From: Cryptomeria japonica
Taxonomy: Eukaryota > Streptophyta > Pinopsida > Cupressales > Cupressaceae
DNA: 64,000 nt
Assembly (NCBI RefSeq): GCF_030272615.1
Contig: NC_081415.1
Location: forward strand, 235,721,803 to 235,785,802
Reading direction: 5' to 3'
The stretch's first letter is position 1. Each line of letters starts with the position of its first letter. Below, piece after piece: positions 35,265 through 46,303 of the stretch. The position numbers and the translations under genes are program-made. Under the pieces are notes generated by a model. The model did not search any database. It was given only the letters and a program-made list of their open reading frames with translations, and had not been told where the DNA came from.

Positions 35265-36776
35265 TCATTGACAGAAAGGCCATGGTGTTGTGATTGGTTG
35301 CAGTTCTTGGGCTGGTGCATGTATCAAGTCGCCATGAACTTGACATTTCTTGCATTTTCTAACAAAGTAGTAGGAATCCTTTTCCATAGATGGCCAATAA
35401 TATCCAGCTCGCATGAGTTTCTTGGCTAGTGATGGACCACTTGAATGAGTCCCGCAAATTCCTTCATGTACCTCTTCCAAAGCCTTTGTTATCTCATCTT
35501 GTTCCAGACATCGAAGGAGAGTACCATCAAGACCGCGTCGGTATAGGGTTTCGGCAATAATGGTATATCGAGCAGTTTGGCGAATGAAGGTTTTTCGTTG
35601 GTTATTCGATTGGTTGGGAGGAAGGGTATGATCGTGAAGATAGGTGTAGAACTCACCGTACCATGGGGATTCAGAACCGACAAGGTGACATATCATCTCA
35701 GATTCAGGGATATCATAAGCGGGGATCCAAAGCTGTTCGACCAAGAACTCATAACGTGTTGAATTCTGTGGAAGATCTAGGAGAGATGCGATGGTAGCCA
35801 TAGCGTCAGCAGCTCGATTCTGATCTCTTGGTATCTGCTCAAAAGTGATAGTAGTAAATGATGTCTTTAGAGTGTCCACCATTTGCTTATATGGCATGAG
35901 TTTATCATCTTTGGTCTGATATTCATCTGTTGCTTGTCGAATGACTAGTTGGGAATCGCCATATACTTGCAGTTCTTGTAATTTCCATTGGATGGCTAAC
36001 CTGAGTCTTGTGATCAAGGCCTCATACTCGGCTATATTGTTTGTGCATGGAAATGTGAGCCTGTAAGACTTTGGGATGCTATCACCTTGAGGTGTGATAA
36101 ACAGAATGCCTGCCCCCGAGCCATGCCTAGTGTATGAGCCATCAAAGTAGAGTTTCCATGGTTGTGTTGTTGTGATCATGAATATCTCTTCGTCTGGAAA
36201 ATTGGAAATAAGAGGATGATCACCTATGAGAGGTGCATCGGCCAACTGATCTGCAATAACTTGACCTTTGATAGCTTTACGGTCCACGTACTCAATGTCA
36301 AATTCACTTAGAATCATCACCCATTTGGCCAAGCGACCTGTTAATGCTGCTTTGCTGAGTAAATACTTGAGTGGATCAATCTTTGCAATGAGTTGTACCT
36401 TGTGTGTCAACAAATAGTGCCTCAATTTTGTGGCTGCTAAGATCACTACTAGGCAAGCTCGCTCAATTGGTGTGTAATTGAGTTCATAGCCAACTAGTGT
36501 GCGAGAGATGTAGTATATAGCACACTCTTTGCCTTCTGCATTATGTTGTGCCAGTAATACACCTAATGCTGTACTTGTTGCCGAGATATAGAGTAACAAT
36601 GGTCTACTTGGATCTGGTGGCATCAACAATGGTGGATTCATGAGATAGTCTTTAAGCGTCTGAAATGCTTGTTGGCATCGGGCATCCCACTGAAAGCGGA
36701 TGTTCTTGTGTAGCAGATGTGTAAATGGGTGACACTTATCAGCCAATTGTGCAATGAATCTTCGGATGGATTGAAG
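35265..36776 (-). pseudogene. gypsy-2 RNase H, archaeal-type RNase H and integrase zinc domain
   Basis: The open frame of 493 codons is bounded by stops at 36,777 and 35,265. First RNase H: LLLYISATSTALGVLLAQ and YELNYTPIERACLV; the usual first catalytic aspartate is missing. Second RNase H at residues about 200-325: LYFDGSYTRHGSGAG, NNIAEYEALI, VYGDSQLVI and RAADAMATI, with D, E, D and D all present. The integrase HHCC domain follows: HEGICGTHSSG and RKCKKCQVHGD. The frame stops (TGA) where gypsy-1 has a tryptophan before GLDLVGKI. Confidence 0.93.
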
Positions 36777-39074
36777 TCATCCTTGTAGGGTCCTTAGCTG
36801 ACTGATATTCTTTGGAGGTGGCATGTCCATGATTGCCTTAACCTTTGCTGGATTGACCTCAATACCTTTGCTTGAGACAATGTATCCTAGAAGTTTCCTG
36901 GAGGTTACTCCAAAGACACATTTCTTTGGGTTGAGTCGAACATGGTATTGTTCCAGTCTATCAAAGATTTTATCTAAGATGTGGAGATGCCCTTCTCTGG
37001 TGAGTGATTTTGCTAGTAAGTCATCCACATAATCTTCCATCATAGTATGCATCATGTCATGGAAGATGGTGGTCATTGCTCTTTGATAGGTTGCTCCTGC
37101 ATTTTTGAGACCAAAGGGCATTACATTCCAGCAATATGTGCCCCATGGACATGTGAAGGTTGTCTTATGTTGATCTTCTGGTGCGATCTTTATCTGATTG
37201 TATCCTGAAAAGCCATCCATGAGTGAAAGCATGGCATGTCCCGCTGTTAGATCCACTATGATGTCGATATTTGGTAGGGGGAAGTCATCCTTAGGACAGG
37301 CCTTATTTAGATCTCTGAAGTCAGTACAAATGTGGATGCCCCCTTTTGGTTTGCCAACTGGCACAATATTGGAGATCCATTCTGCATAATCAATTGGTCT
37401 AATGAAACCAACATCTAGGAGTTTCTTGAGTTCTGTTTTGACTAGCACTGCAATCTGGGGATGCATCTTACGAAGCTTCTGCTTGACAGGTTTGGCTCCT
37501 TCTGCGACGGTGAGGTGATGCATGACTAAATTAGGATCAAGCCCAGGCATGTCTGCATATGACCATGCAAAGTTGATCTGACGCTTCTGGAAGAACTCTA
37601 TAAATTTAGGCTGTTCCTCTGGAGTGAGAAGAGATGCCAGATGTATGATATGAGGATTTTCAGGAGTCCCCACATTGTACTCTTTGGTTTCCTCGATGAG
37701 AATTGTTGATCGTTCCTGTTGTGTATTATCAGGGAGAATGTCAAACCCTTCATCCTCAGGCGGCTCAGAGAGGTTTTCACCATTGGATACGCTCTTTCTT
37801 TTTACTTTTGTCGAATCAAACAGTGCCACAGTGTGGTTTTCACTGGAAGATCCATGTTTTAGTGTTATATTTTTGCAGCTGAAAGGTTTGGCATCCGCCC
37901 CGAAGTATGCTGCGCTATTAAGTTCAATGGCGAATCCAGCTTTGTGATCCCCGCTTGGTAGGTTATCCCTTAATTCCAAAAAGTCAATGATAGCCTCATC
38001 GTTTTGGAAGAAGTCAAGACATGGGGGATTTGGTTGGTTCCATTCGATGAGTTCAGGGTGGATAATGGGCATTACTTCATCGATTAGGTTAAGTGTGTTA
38101 GATGTATCAGTGAGGGTTAAGACATTATGGTGAAGGTCGTTAATGGTACTCTCCCTGTCAGAATCAGGCGTAGGATGAAACGTAGGGTCTGTGGAAGACA
38201 TTTCCAGCTCAGGAACCCAAGTGGTCTTTATCTGTGCTTCTCCGTAAACAGGGATATCTTTGCATGGTGGAGGTGGTGATGTGTCTTCCTCATCTGAAGT
38301 GTTAAGTTGTACAGAATCAAATTCCCACTCATGTGAGTCAGTCTCTGAATCACTTTCCAGCATCCGATTACTATACCATACTGGGATGTCCTTTGAGTTA
38401 AATACCGCAGGTGTGATTGGTTGATGTACCTTTGTAATGATCAGTGCTGCAGGGCGATTGAGGGGGATCAAGGAATCTGTTATAGGGAGTATTGGTAATA
38501 TTGATTCTGTTGCTTCTGCTGGGACTGCTGGTGTTATAGATGCTGCTGCGGGTGCTGATACAGTTACTGCTGCTAATGGTGCGATTGATGAGATGACGAG
38601 TTCGTTTGATGGGATGAGTGGCATTGGTGATAGTTGTGTTGGGGTTTTGAGCCTCAGTGGGGCTGTTGGGATGGTGCTGGAGGGTGCTTTGATTATGAAA
38701 GGTGCCCGCTTTGCAGTAGGTGGAAAAAATGGTTTGCTGGGTTTTCCTTTGAACTTGAGTTTAGGAAAGATCTCTTTTTCAAAGCCGAGGCCTGTATTAC
38801 CTTTGGGCTTGAATTCCGGCAGCAGGGGTTCATGTCGTCCTTGTTTGCAATATCCCAAAGCACTTTGACCATCATACCCCATTCTTTGCATAATGAGGAG
38901 ACCTTTGCCATACTGTTCTATAGGAAGTGTAACTCGTGGTTTATCGGTGGTGATGGGATCTTTATAGATCCATTCCGCCAGGTCCTCATCTTGTGTTTCT
39001 TCCTCTTGACTCTTTCCAAGAACGAAAGGTGTCAAAGCACATGCTGGTATGTTTAGTGGTTGTTGGAGTACCTG
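36777..39074 (-). pseudogene. gypsy-2 G-patch, linker and reverse transcriptase
   Basis: The frame of 752 codons (39,035-36,777) is bounded by stops. Residues 43-85 form a G-patch-like motif (GKGLLIMQRMGYDGQSALG ... GNTGLGFE). A long P/T/A-rich and acidic linker follows. RT starts near residue 540: WISNIVPVGKPKGGIHICTD, FRDLNKACPKDDFPLP, LSLMDGFSGYNQIKIAPED, MPFGLKNAGATYQRAM and EDYVDDLLAKS. YVDD is intact. It ends with NISQLRTLQG and a TGA in place of the arginine seen in gypsy-1. G-patch before RT is unusual among gypsy elements. Confidence 0.93.
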
Positions 39075-40226
39075 CTATGGTTTACCATGAGTTCTAGGAG
39101 AAGTGGGCATTTGTCCCACACAAAAGAGTTGACTCAAGTTGTATTCCCCAGGACCTTCCTCTGCTATCTTCATCTTAAGCTTTTCTTGCTTGGGTATAAT
39201 GGTGTTTGAACGGGCAAGAGAGCCGGGACTTATATATGATGTGGAGGAAATGGCTTCTCTATTATTAGGAACGGTAATCTCTGGTTGATGGTTGATATTA
39301 TGGCAATATGCAAAGGGATTTGCGTCACCCAGAATTGTGATCTCTACACCGTTATGTGGGAACTTGATACATTGATGGTAGGTAGATGGAACGGCTTGCA
39401 TGGCATGTATCCAAGGTCTTCCTAACAATAGATTGTATGGCAGAGGAAGGTCCAGAACCTGACAAATGATGTGCTTTACCACGAGGCCCACTCAGATTGG
39501 TAGTACCACAGCTCCTTTGGATGAACGCTCCGCATCGTCATAAGCTTTGATTGTGATCTTCTGACAAGGATCCACTGATTCGACCGCATATCCCAATGTT
39601 GTGACCAACTGCAGTGTGCAAATATTCAGGCCTGCTCCATTATCGATCAAGACTCGCTTGATCCTATGCTGGTTAATAAATCCTTCGATGTGGAGTGAGG
39701 CATTATGTGGTTGTTGGAAGGAAGAGTTGTCACTTTCAGAAAAAGTGAGACAAGGTGATGACTTTAGACTTCCAACCATGGCTTGAAATTGGTCCGTATT
39801 TAGATTTGTGGGGACTGACACTTCTTGGAGTGCTTGATCCAAGATAGTTTTATGAGATGGCGATAGACGCAAAAGCTCTAAAATGGATATAAGCGCAGGG
39901 GTTTTGTCTAATTGTTCCACAAGATTGTACTGCTTTGGGATGGAGGTGGTGCCTTGTGGAGCTGCCTTTATGGTAACTTTGCCGCGGCATGTAACAACAT
40001 TGCAATTTGAGTTGGGATTTTTGAAGGTTATAGTTGCAACTTGTTCATTGGCATCATACAGATGATTTACAGTGTAATTATACACAGCCTGTGTATAATC
40101 AGTGGTATCAGTGCCTCGCCTAGAAGTGGAAGGACCCCTTTGATCTTGTGATGGAAGTGGATTTTTGAACATCAGATGATCATTATTGGTTGTTTTTGGG
40201 TCATGTCCTTCAATTTCAATTTCTCC
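39075..40226 (-). pseudogene. gypsy-2 protease region
   Basis: Two frames separated by a TGA at 39,492-39,494, with a TAG end at 39,075. The first contains QYNLVEQLDKTPALISILEL, then the retropepsin block IKRVLIDNGAGLNICTLQ (D-N-G rather than D-S/T-G). The second contains [20 protein letters not shown]. The same D-x-G block in gypsy-1 is D-G-G, so the middle residue varies in this family. Confidence 0.9.
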
Positions 40227-41823
40227 TCAGTCAATAAGATCCTGAATAAGATCTTTTAATCGGTGACAATTACTTGTCTTGTGCCCTCTTCCTTGATGGA
40301 ATTCACAGTGTTCAGTATCTCTCCACCATGTTGGTTTGACTTGAGGCTCATAGTTTGATAGCTTAGGCAAAGTGACCAAATTTTGGGAGAGGAGTTGTCG
40401 CAAGACTGTTTCAATGGGTTCCCCTAAGGGAGTGTATGTGCGTTTCTGTTTTTTGCTGACGAGGTCTAGGTTCATCGTGAGATGTGATGCGACCTTGATT
40501 AGAAGGAACATTTGTGTTGTTTTGAGGTGGAGGATTTTGTCCTGCAAACCGAACCACAGGTTGTGCATTTTGGATAGTCCTGGCATCCACAACCCCATCA
40601 TTGACGATATTCTTGTTTTTATTCCAGAAGCTTGGTTTATCACTATTGAAGCGTGGGCGAGGACCATCTTTTGGTTCATTAAAGATTTTGATGAGTCCTT
40701 TCTTGATAAGTGCCCTTTCACATTTCAAACCCTTGGTGATCATATCATTAAAAGAGTCTGTGTCTTTGACATCCAGGTGAAATTCCATTTCTTCGTTTAA
40801 GTTGGAAGTGAATATTTCCACTAGTTCTCGTTCAGGTAACTGAAGAGAACATCTGCTAGACATTTGGCGCCATCGTTGCAGGAATATTGAGAATAGTTCA
40901 CCTGGTTTTTGTTTAGTGTTGCACAGATCAGCCATGGTAATGTCGCGTTCAATGTTATGAGAGTAATGAGCTAGAAACTTCTGGATGAGTTCCTCAAATG
41001 TTCTAATGCCACCTGGTAGTCGGGAAAACCATGATGTGGTTGTTCCTCCCAAGCTTTGGGGAAAAAGGCGCATTAGGTATGTGTCTTCATATGCTACTTC
41101 GAGACAAGCGGAATGAAATTCTCGGACATGATCGCGGGGATCCCCCTTTCCTCTATATTTTTCAAATTTGGGTGTTTCGAATCCTCATGGAAATGGTGGC
41201 ATGTAAAGATTCCTATCAAAAGGATAGGGACAGATGTCATTGAGTGAGAATTGGTTAGTCTTGACACCACTATGAAGCTGTTGGGCGAGATTCTCGACTT
41301 GTTGCCGCAACATCTCCATTTCATTTGGAGGAGGAGGTGGTGGGTTACCTCGAGGAATGTTATATCTGATGGGATCTCTACCTCTTTCCTCTTCATGGTG
41401 ACTTTGTCTTTCTGATGCTTGTCTTAATTGGGCAAGATCAAAGTCAGAGGGGAGTTTTGCTCCTTCTTGAGCGAGTCTTAAGAAGTGAGCATCCGCATTG
41501 CTCCTAAGTATTTCGTCAAAAAGTCTGTTAAAGAGAGGGTTATGCTGAGCCCTTTCTATTGTTGCAGGAGTGGGAGTACTTGGGTTTTCGTCATCTGTAT
41601 TTCCTCCAAGTGCTTCTTGAAATTCATTGAGATTTTCCTCTTCTTCTTCTTCCCTTTCTATTTCTCGTTGCCTTGACTGTGATCGGGTTTGAGCCATTTT
41701 GCTTGCAAGCTGTTGTTGAAGTTGTGTGAAAATAATGATGAGTTTTTGATGAAATGAAAGGTTGATGGCTGGTGAATTGTGTTGCACGTGGATCTCTAGC
41801 ACTTTTAAGGTGGATGTAACCAA
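40227..41823 (-). pseudogene. gypsy-2 gag (capsid and zinc knuckle)
   Basis: An N-terminal frame of 212 codons starts at 41,823 (a likelier methionine is MAQTRSQSR near 41,700). It carries an E-rich stretch and PPPPPPNEMEMLRQQVENL, and ends at a TGA (41,185-41,187). The capsid continues in the same frame from 41,184: GKGDPRDHVREFHSACLEVA, TTTSWFSRLPGGIRTFEEL and DLCNTKQKPGELFSIFLQRW. At an A6 run near 40,448-40,453 the frame shifts by one base and resumes as YTPLGEPIETVLRQLL. It leads to a C-x2-H-x4-H-x4-C knuckle (CEFHQGRGHKTSNC) and a TGA at 40,227. Confidence 0.9.
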
Positions 41824-44422
41824 AATTCCTTCTTTGAATTGCTTGTTTGTTTGATAAGTTTTGATGTGATAAGGTGTAGAGAAATCTGAGATGTGTTACA
41901 GATTTAACTACCTAGTAATGAGAGGATTCACTCATGAACTAGTTTTAACCTGCGTAGATGTGTCTCTTAGGATGAGCTTATCCTAGATGTAGAAACAATC
42001 TAAAAAGTGATGTGATGTGTTTGATTTCAAGCAATATCTAAAAGAGAACTTGGGACAAGAACCTCTTAATGTTTTGAGAGTTGGGACGGATTGATGATGA
42101 AGTGATGATGTATGAGTGAGATGATGGATGAAAATGTTTTCAACTTCAATAAAAACTGTGTTATAAACGGGACAAACTCTATCTCTTCCCTTTCGGGTGT
42201 TGGTGGTATTTCTCGAGCTGTGTTGTATGTGATACAGACGTTTGGGAAGAAGTTGGGATTAATCTTTCCTCCTTGGTTTTTGTGATAACTCAGAGCTCTA
42301 TATTGCATAAAAGCTCTGCTGTTCAATGATTCGGAATCAAATTTGTTTGTTTTGCCTTGAAGATAGAGACACATGTGACGCAAGAAAACTCTATGGGAGA
42401 CAAAGATTTGTCTATTGATATAGAAGAATTTCCTTCGTTTGATCAAAGCCTTTGAGCTTAATTGTCTTCTTTTCAAGTTGATATTTTGATGACGCTTCTT
42501 CTTTCGCAAGATGTGAAGAATGGTCATAAAATTTTTGACTCTTTTGTTGTTTGCACTTTGTTTTTGATGTTTTTGGTTGTTTTTGAAAGATGTTTGGTTG
42601 GATGAATACTTTGTTTTTGGGATTGATTTTCTGATTTGATGTTTCTTTGACAAGAAAACAAAGCAAGCACACAAACACCAAAATGTTGCCTCAAAGGCAC
42701 AAATGAGTATGGGTCTAGATCAACCCAATCTTTGGACTTGTATATGACCCTTCCTTTAGATGTATTTTAAGGTGTATTTCCAAAGCCTGAAGTCGGCTCA
42801 ATTTGCACTTGGTCTTTAAAACGAACACATTTCAAACACTTTTTATCCCTAAGGTCAAATGGCCAGTTGTGATAAATTTAGCCCACATCTTGATATTTCT
42901 TCGACTTTGGTACTACATACCTTGTGAATCCCGCTGTGGCAGGTAAGGATGTGATATACTAAGTCTTGCACGAGCATAACAAATAGATGATCCCTATGAT
43001 GGGGGAGTCACCACTTTTATCAAGCCACAAGTGACTTTTCAAAAAGCTATGTTTCTACTCAAGGAAATATGTATGGTGAGTATCTTGGGAGCAAAACCAT
43101 CTATGCTCTTGCACTAAATTATATCACAAATATCCTCAATCAATAGAACGGGTGGGCTACTACTAAAAGGTGTTTAGTCATGTTCGATGTTTTTGGACAT
43201 AAGTTCATTCTGCAGTGACTCACTTAAGAGCCTTGTAACTGGTGGTGGGGCCCATTTGTCTTTTTGGCCAGTTACACTGTAGGAACAGCTATACCCAAGG
43301 CTACAGCTTTCGCTCTCACCTGATTTCTATAGCGGCTCGAAGGATTTACCGCTCGAGCTCGTTCCCAAGAGTATCGATCCCTTGGCAGGCCTCTCTTAAA
43401 AAGATAAAATTTTGAGTGTTACTAACACTTTTCTCTTGTACCTAGGACCACGAAAGCCAAGGGAGAGGATAGTGTGTGTTAGAGGTAGGACCACTCGACT
43501 GACTTTTTGCACAAGTGTGCCAAGTACGAAAGACACTTGTTCTTTTTAATCCACCATTACAAATGTGATCTAACTATTTGGAGATGTTGCTCCAACAGCC
43601 ATGGTGTTCTTTTTAACTTCAAAGGCAATGTGTTTTGTAACCTAGAATTCGGAAATCCTGGTCAACTTAAAGAAAAACACGTTTGCTTGAAGTAAAATTT
43701 GTTTTTGCAAAAATCAAAACAAGTGGATTGTTCTTTTTATTTGCCCAAAAATTGAAGTGTGGCTTGTGATTTTTAAGTTTGATGTAAGAAAGAAAATTTG
43801 TTTTGTTGATTTTAAACACCAAAACAAAATGTATCCCTAACTTGCAATGAAAGCAAAATTTTGAAGTTTGTTGTTTTTTTTTACTTTGCAATAAAGAAAG
43901 ATGAATTTTCTTTTTAAGCACCAAAAACAAGTTTGAGGTTCATTTTATGCACTCTAAAATAAAATGTGAGGTTTATTTTAACTTGTGCAAGAAGGAAAAA
44001 TGGATTCTTTTTAACCAACTTTTGTTGAAAGAAAGTAAAAAAGAAACTTTTAAAGCATTTAAACTAACTCCTTCCCCTGCACAAAAAGATTAGAACCTGC
44101 ATAAAAGACAATTAGTTAGAAAAATTCGCATGTTTTGGTGGGCTTCTACAAGCCTAATTTTTATTTTTTTTGGTTACAAGGTGATTTGTACAACGTTCTG
44201 TTACAATAGCGCTAGTCTGCGTTTGAACAGAGGCGCTATTTAACACAAACGCACTAAAAGAAAGGGAAAGACAGAGAAGGGAAAAGTGCTGAAACAAGGT
44301 GAATAGCACCAAAACAATGTCAAACGCGCCAAAACAATGTCAAAAGTGCAACCTGTGTGACATTTTCAACATTCAAACATGTTATTGGTTTTTAAAAAAA
44401 AAGTTGATCTTTGTGGTGTTTG
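41824..44422 (-). other. gypsy-2 leader between primer site and gag
   Basis: Long (2.6 kb), mostly non-coding. One minus-strand ORF of 202 codons (42,674-42,066) is rich in K, N, Q and F and has no domain I recognise; it may be chance. Confidence 0.55.
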
Positions 44423-44442
44423 GATTCACGTCGGGTTCACCA
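44423..44442 (-). other. Primer binding site of gypsy-2
   Basis: The minus strand reads TGGTGAACCCGACGTGAATC, two bases inside the 5' LTR. From memory of plant tRNA 3' ends this fits tRNA-Trp; the exact tRNA should be checked. Confidence 0.8.
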
Positions 44443-44444
44443 AA

Positions 44445-46298
44445 TGATGCTCTGCAAAAAGGATTAGAAAATTTGTTTGATGGCAACACACACAAGAGCA
44501 CAAGAAACAAACGTTAGTGTTAGCAACAAAAGATTATCCTAAACAGGCATATCAAGAGAGATATTAAGCATGAAATAGAAAGCATATAAACATAGAATAA
44601 AATAGCTAATCAAGATGCTCATAGTTGCTCCTCCCTTGTTTCTCTCCTCTCCAAGTCCCAAATGAGTGTAGCTCTCAGCTTTTAGCACTAGCCATGGATG
44701 CCATATGGAGATTCAAGATGGTTGAATATGATAAGCAAATGCTATGCAAGTGTAGATAGTGATGCTATGAAAAAGCTCTATGCTAATGCCAGTATAACAA
44801 CAATACTCTAATGCTTCCCTTTTTGCTTGAGGAGAAGGGTTCTATTTATAGAAGAAATGGGGAAATGAAGGGTTAAGATTGAATGGTTTAATCAAGGGCC
44901 AAGTTTGAAAGTTGGGGATCCATGTGCACAATTGGCACCAATAAAATGGTGACAAGTGTCAACATAGGATTGGGTTGAGAGAAGAGGTTGGAGGCATTAA
45001 AGGCCTGAGAAGACCTCATGGTTATCTAGAGGCTAAGGGTCAAGTCCAAATTAAGATTACCCACTGGATTAAGAGTTAATCCAAGGATAAAGCTTTATGC
45101 AAATGTTTAAGAGATAATCATGGTCAAAGCATTAATGGCCTGATGAGACCTTTGGGTTGGGTAGAGGTTGAGTCAAAACAAATGTTTTAACCATGTGGGA
45201 GGGTTTGAGGTAACCATTAAAGGTTATTGGAGACTTTGGGGATTAAGTGGTTGAAGGTTGAAAGCCTTCAATGGTTATCAAAGACTTTGAGCCATTTAGT
45301 GGTTGAAGGTTGAAAGCCTTCAATGGTTATCAAAGACTTTGAGCCATTTAGTGGTTGAAGGTTGAAAGCCTTTAATGGTTATCAAAGACTTTGAGGGTTT
45401 GAGAAGTGACTTCCCTTTTGCTTAGGAATGTGACAAAGTTTAGAGAAGGGGTTAGGTTATTTAGAAGTGATTAGAAAATTCTACAAGGGGTTTAGGCATG
45501 CAAGTGGATTTTGTAGGAAAATGCAAGTGGGAGAAATTTTGGTATTTTCAATTAAAATAAAATCATTTATTTCAATTAAATGGTGTAATTTGCATTTGGA
45601 TAAATATTCAAATAAATATTAATTTATTTAAATGAGAAAAATGAAGATAAAGCATTAAAATGCTTGAAGACTTTGAGGGAAACCATTAAAGGCTTGAAGA
45701 CTTTAAGGAAAACCATTAAAGTCTTAAGAAGACTATAGAAGGAAGCCATCAAGTTTGAAGACTTTAAAGCCATCAAGTTTGAATACTTTAAGGGAAACCA
45801 TTAAAGGTTTCAAGTGGGTGAGGATAAATAGGATTTTAAATAAATAATTTATTTAAAATAGTTGTGCAACTTGCTTTTGTAGGAAAATACAAGTGGGTGG
45901 AGGATAAAGGTGATTTAAATAAATTATTTATTTAAAATAATTGTGCAACTTGCTTTTGTAGGAAAATACAAGTGGGTAGAGGATAAAGGTGATTTAAATA
46001 AATGTTAATTTATTTAAATGTGAGAGGTGGGATTTTGGGGGATTTAAATAAATATTTATTTATTTAAATGTGAGAGAAGATTTAATTAAACAAATATGAT
46101 TTATTTATTTAATTAATGGTCTGAATTTGGTTAAGTGAATTAAATCAAATAAATTGAATAATTTATTTAATTAATAGGAGAAGAGGGTTAAGATGAATTA
46201 ATTAAATATTAATTTAATTAATTCATTAATTGATGGTTAAATAATCAAATAAATACTAAGTATTCATTTAATTAAGTGGACAGATTTATGTGACTACA
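44445..46298 (-). repeat. 5' LTR of gypsy-2
   Basis: 1,854 bp, collinear without indels with 30,108-31,961 and about 99.8% identical by eye. As the 5' LTR it would carry the element promoter; I do not assign a transcription start. Confidence 0.97.
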
Positions 46299-46303
46299 GA
46301 TAC
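46299..46303. repeat. Target-site duplication of gypsy-2, right copy (gatac)
   Basis: gatac directly follows the LTR end at 46,298. Confidence 0.97.

Larger units (their letters stand above)
30108..46298 (-). mobile_element. Complete Ty3/gypsy Tat-type retrotransposon gypsy-2, recent insertion
   Basis: The element is 16,191 bp. In minus orientation it holds a 5' LTR (44,445-46,298), primer site (44,423-44,442), 2.6-kb leader, gag-pol (41,823-34,407), 2.4-kb 3' region, PPT (31,962-31,974) and 3' LTR (30,108-31,961). Both LTRs are 1,854 bp and by eye differ at three positions only (c/t near 30,136, a/g near 30,579, t/a near 30,883). The 5-bp duplication is perfect. Domain order and two RNase H domains fit the Tat group. 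It lies inside copia-2 integrase. Confidence 0.97.

Noticed and set aside
38437-39056. Plus-strand ORFs opposite the gypsy-2 linker (143 and 140 codons)
   Set aside because: They are antisense shadows of the P/T/A-rich polyprotein linker.
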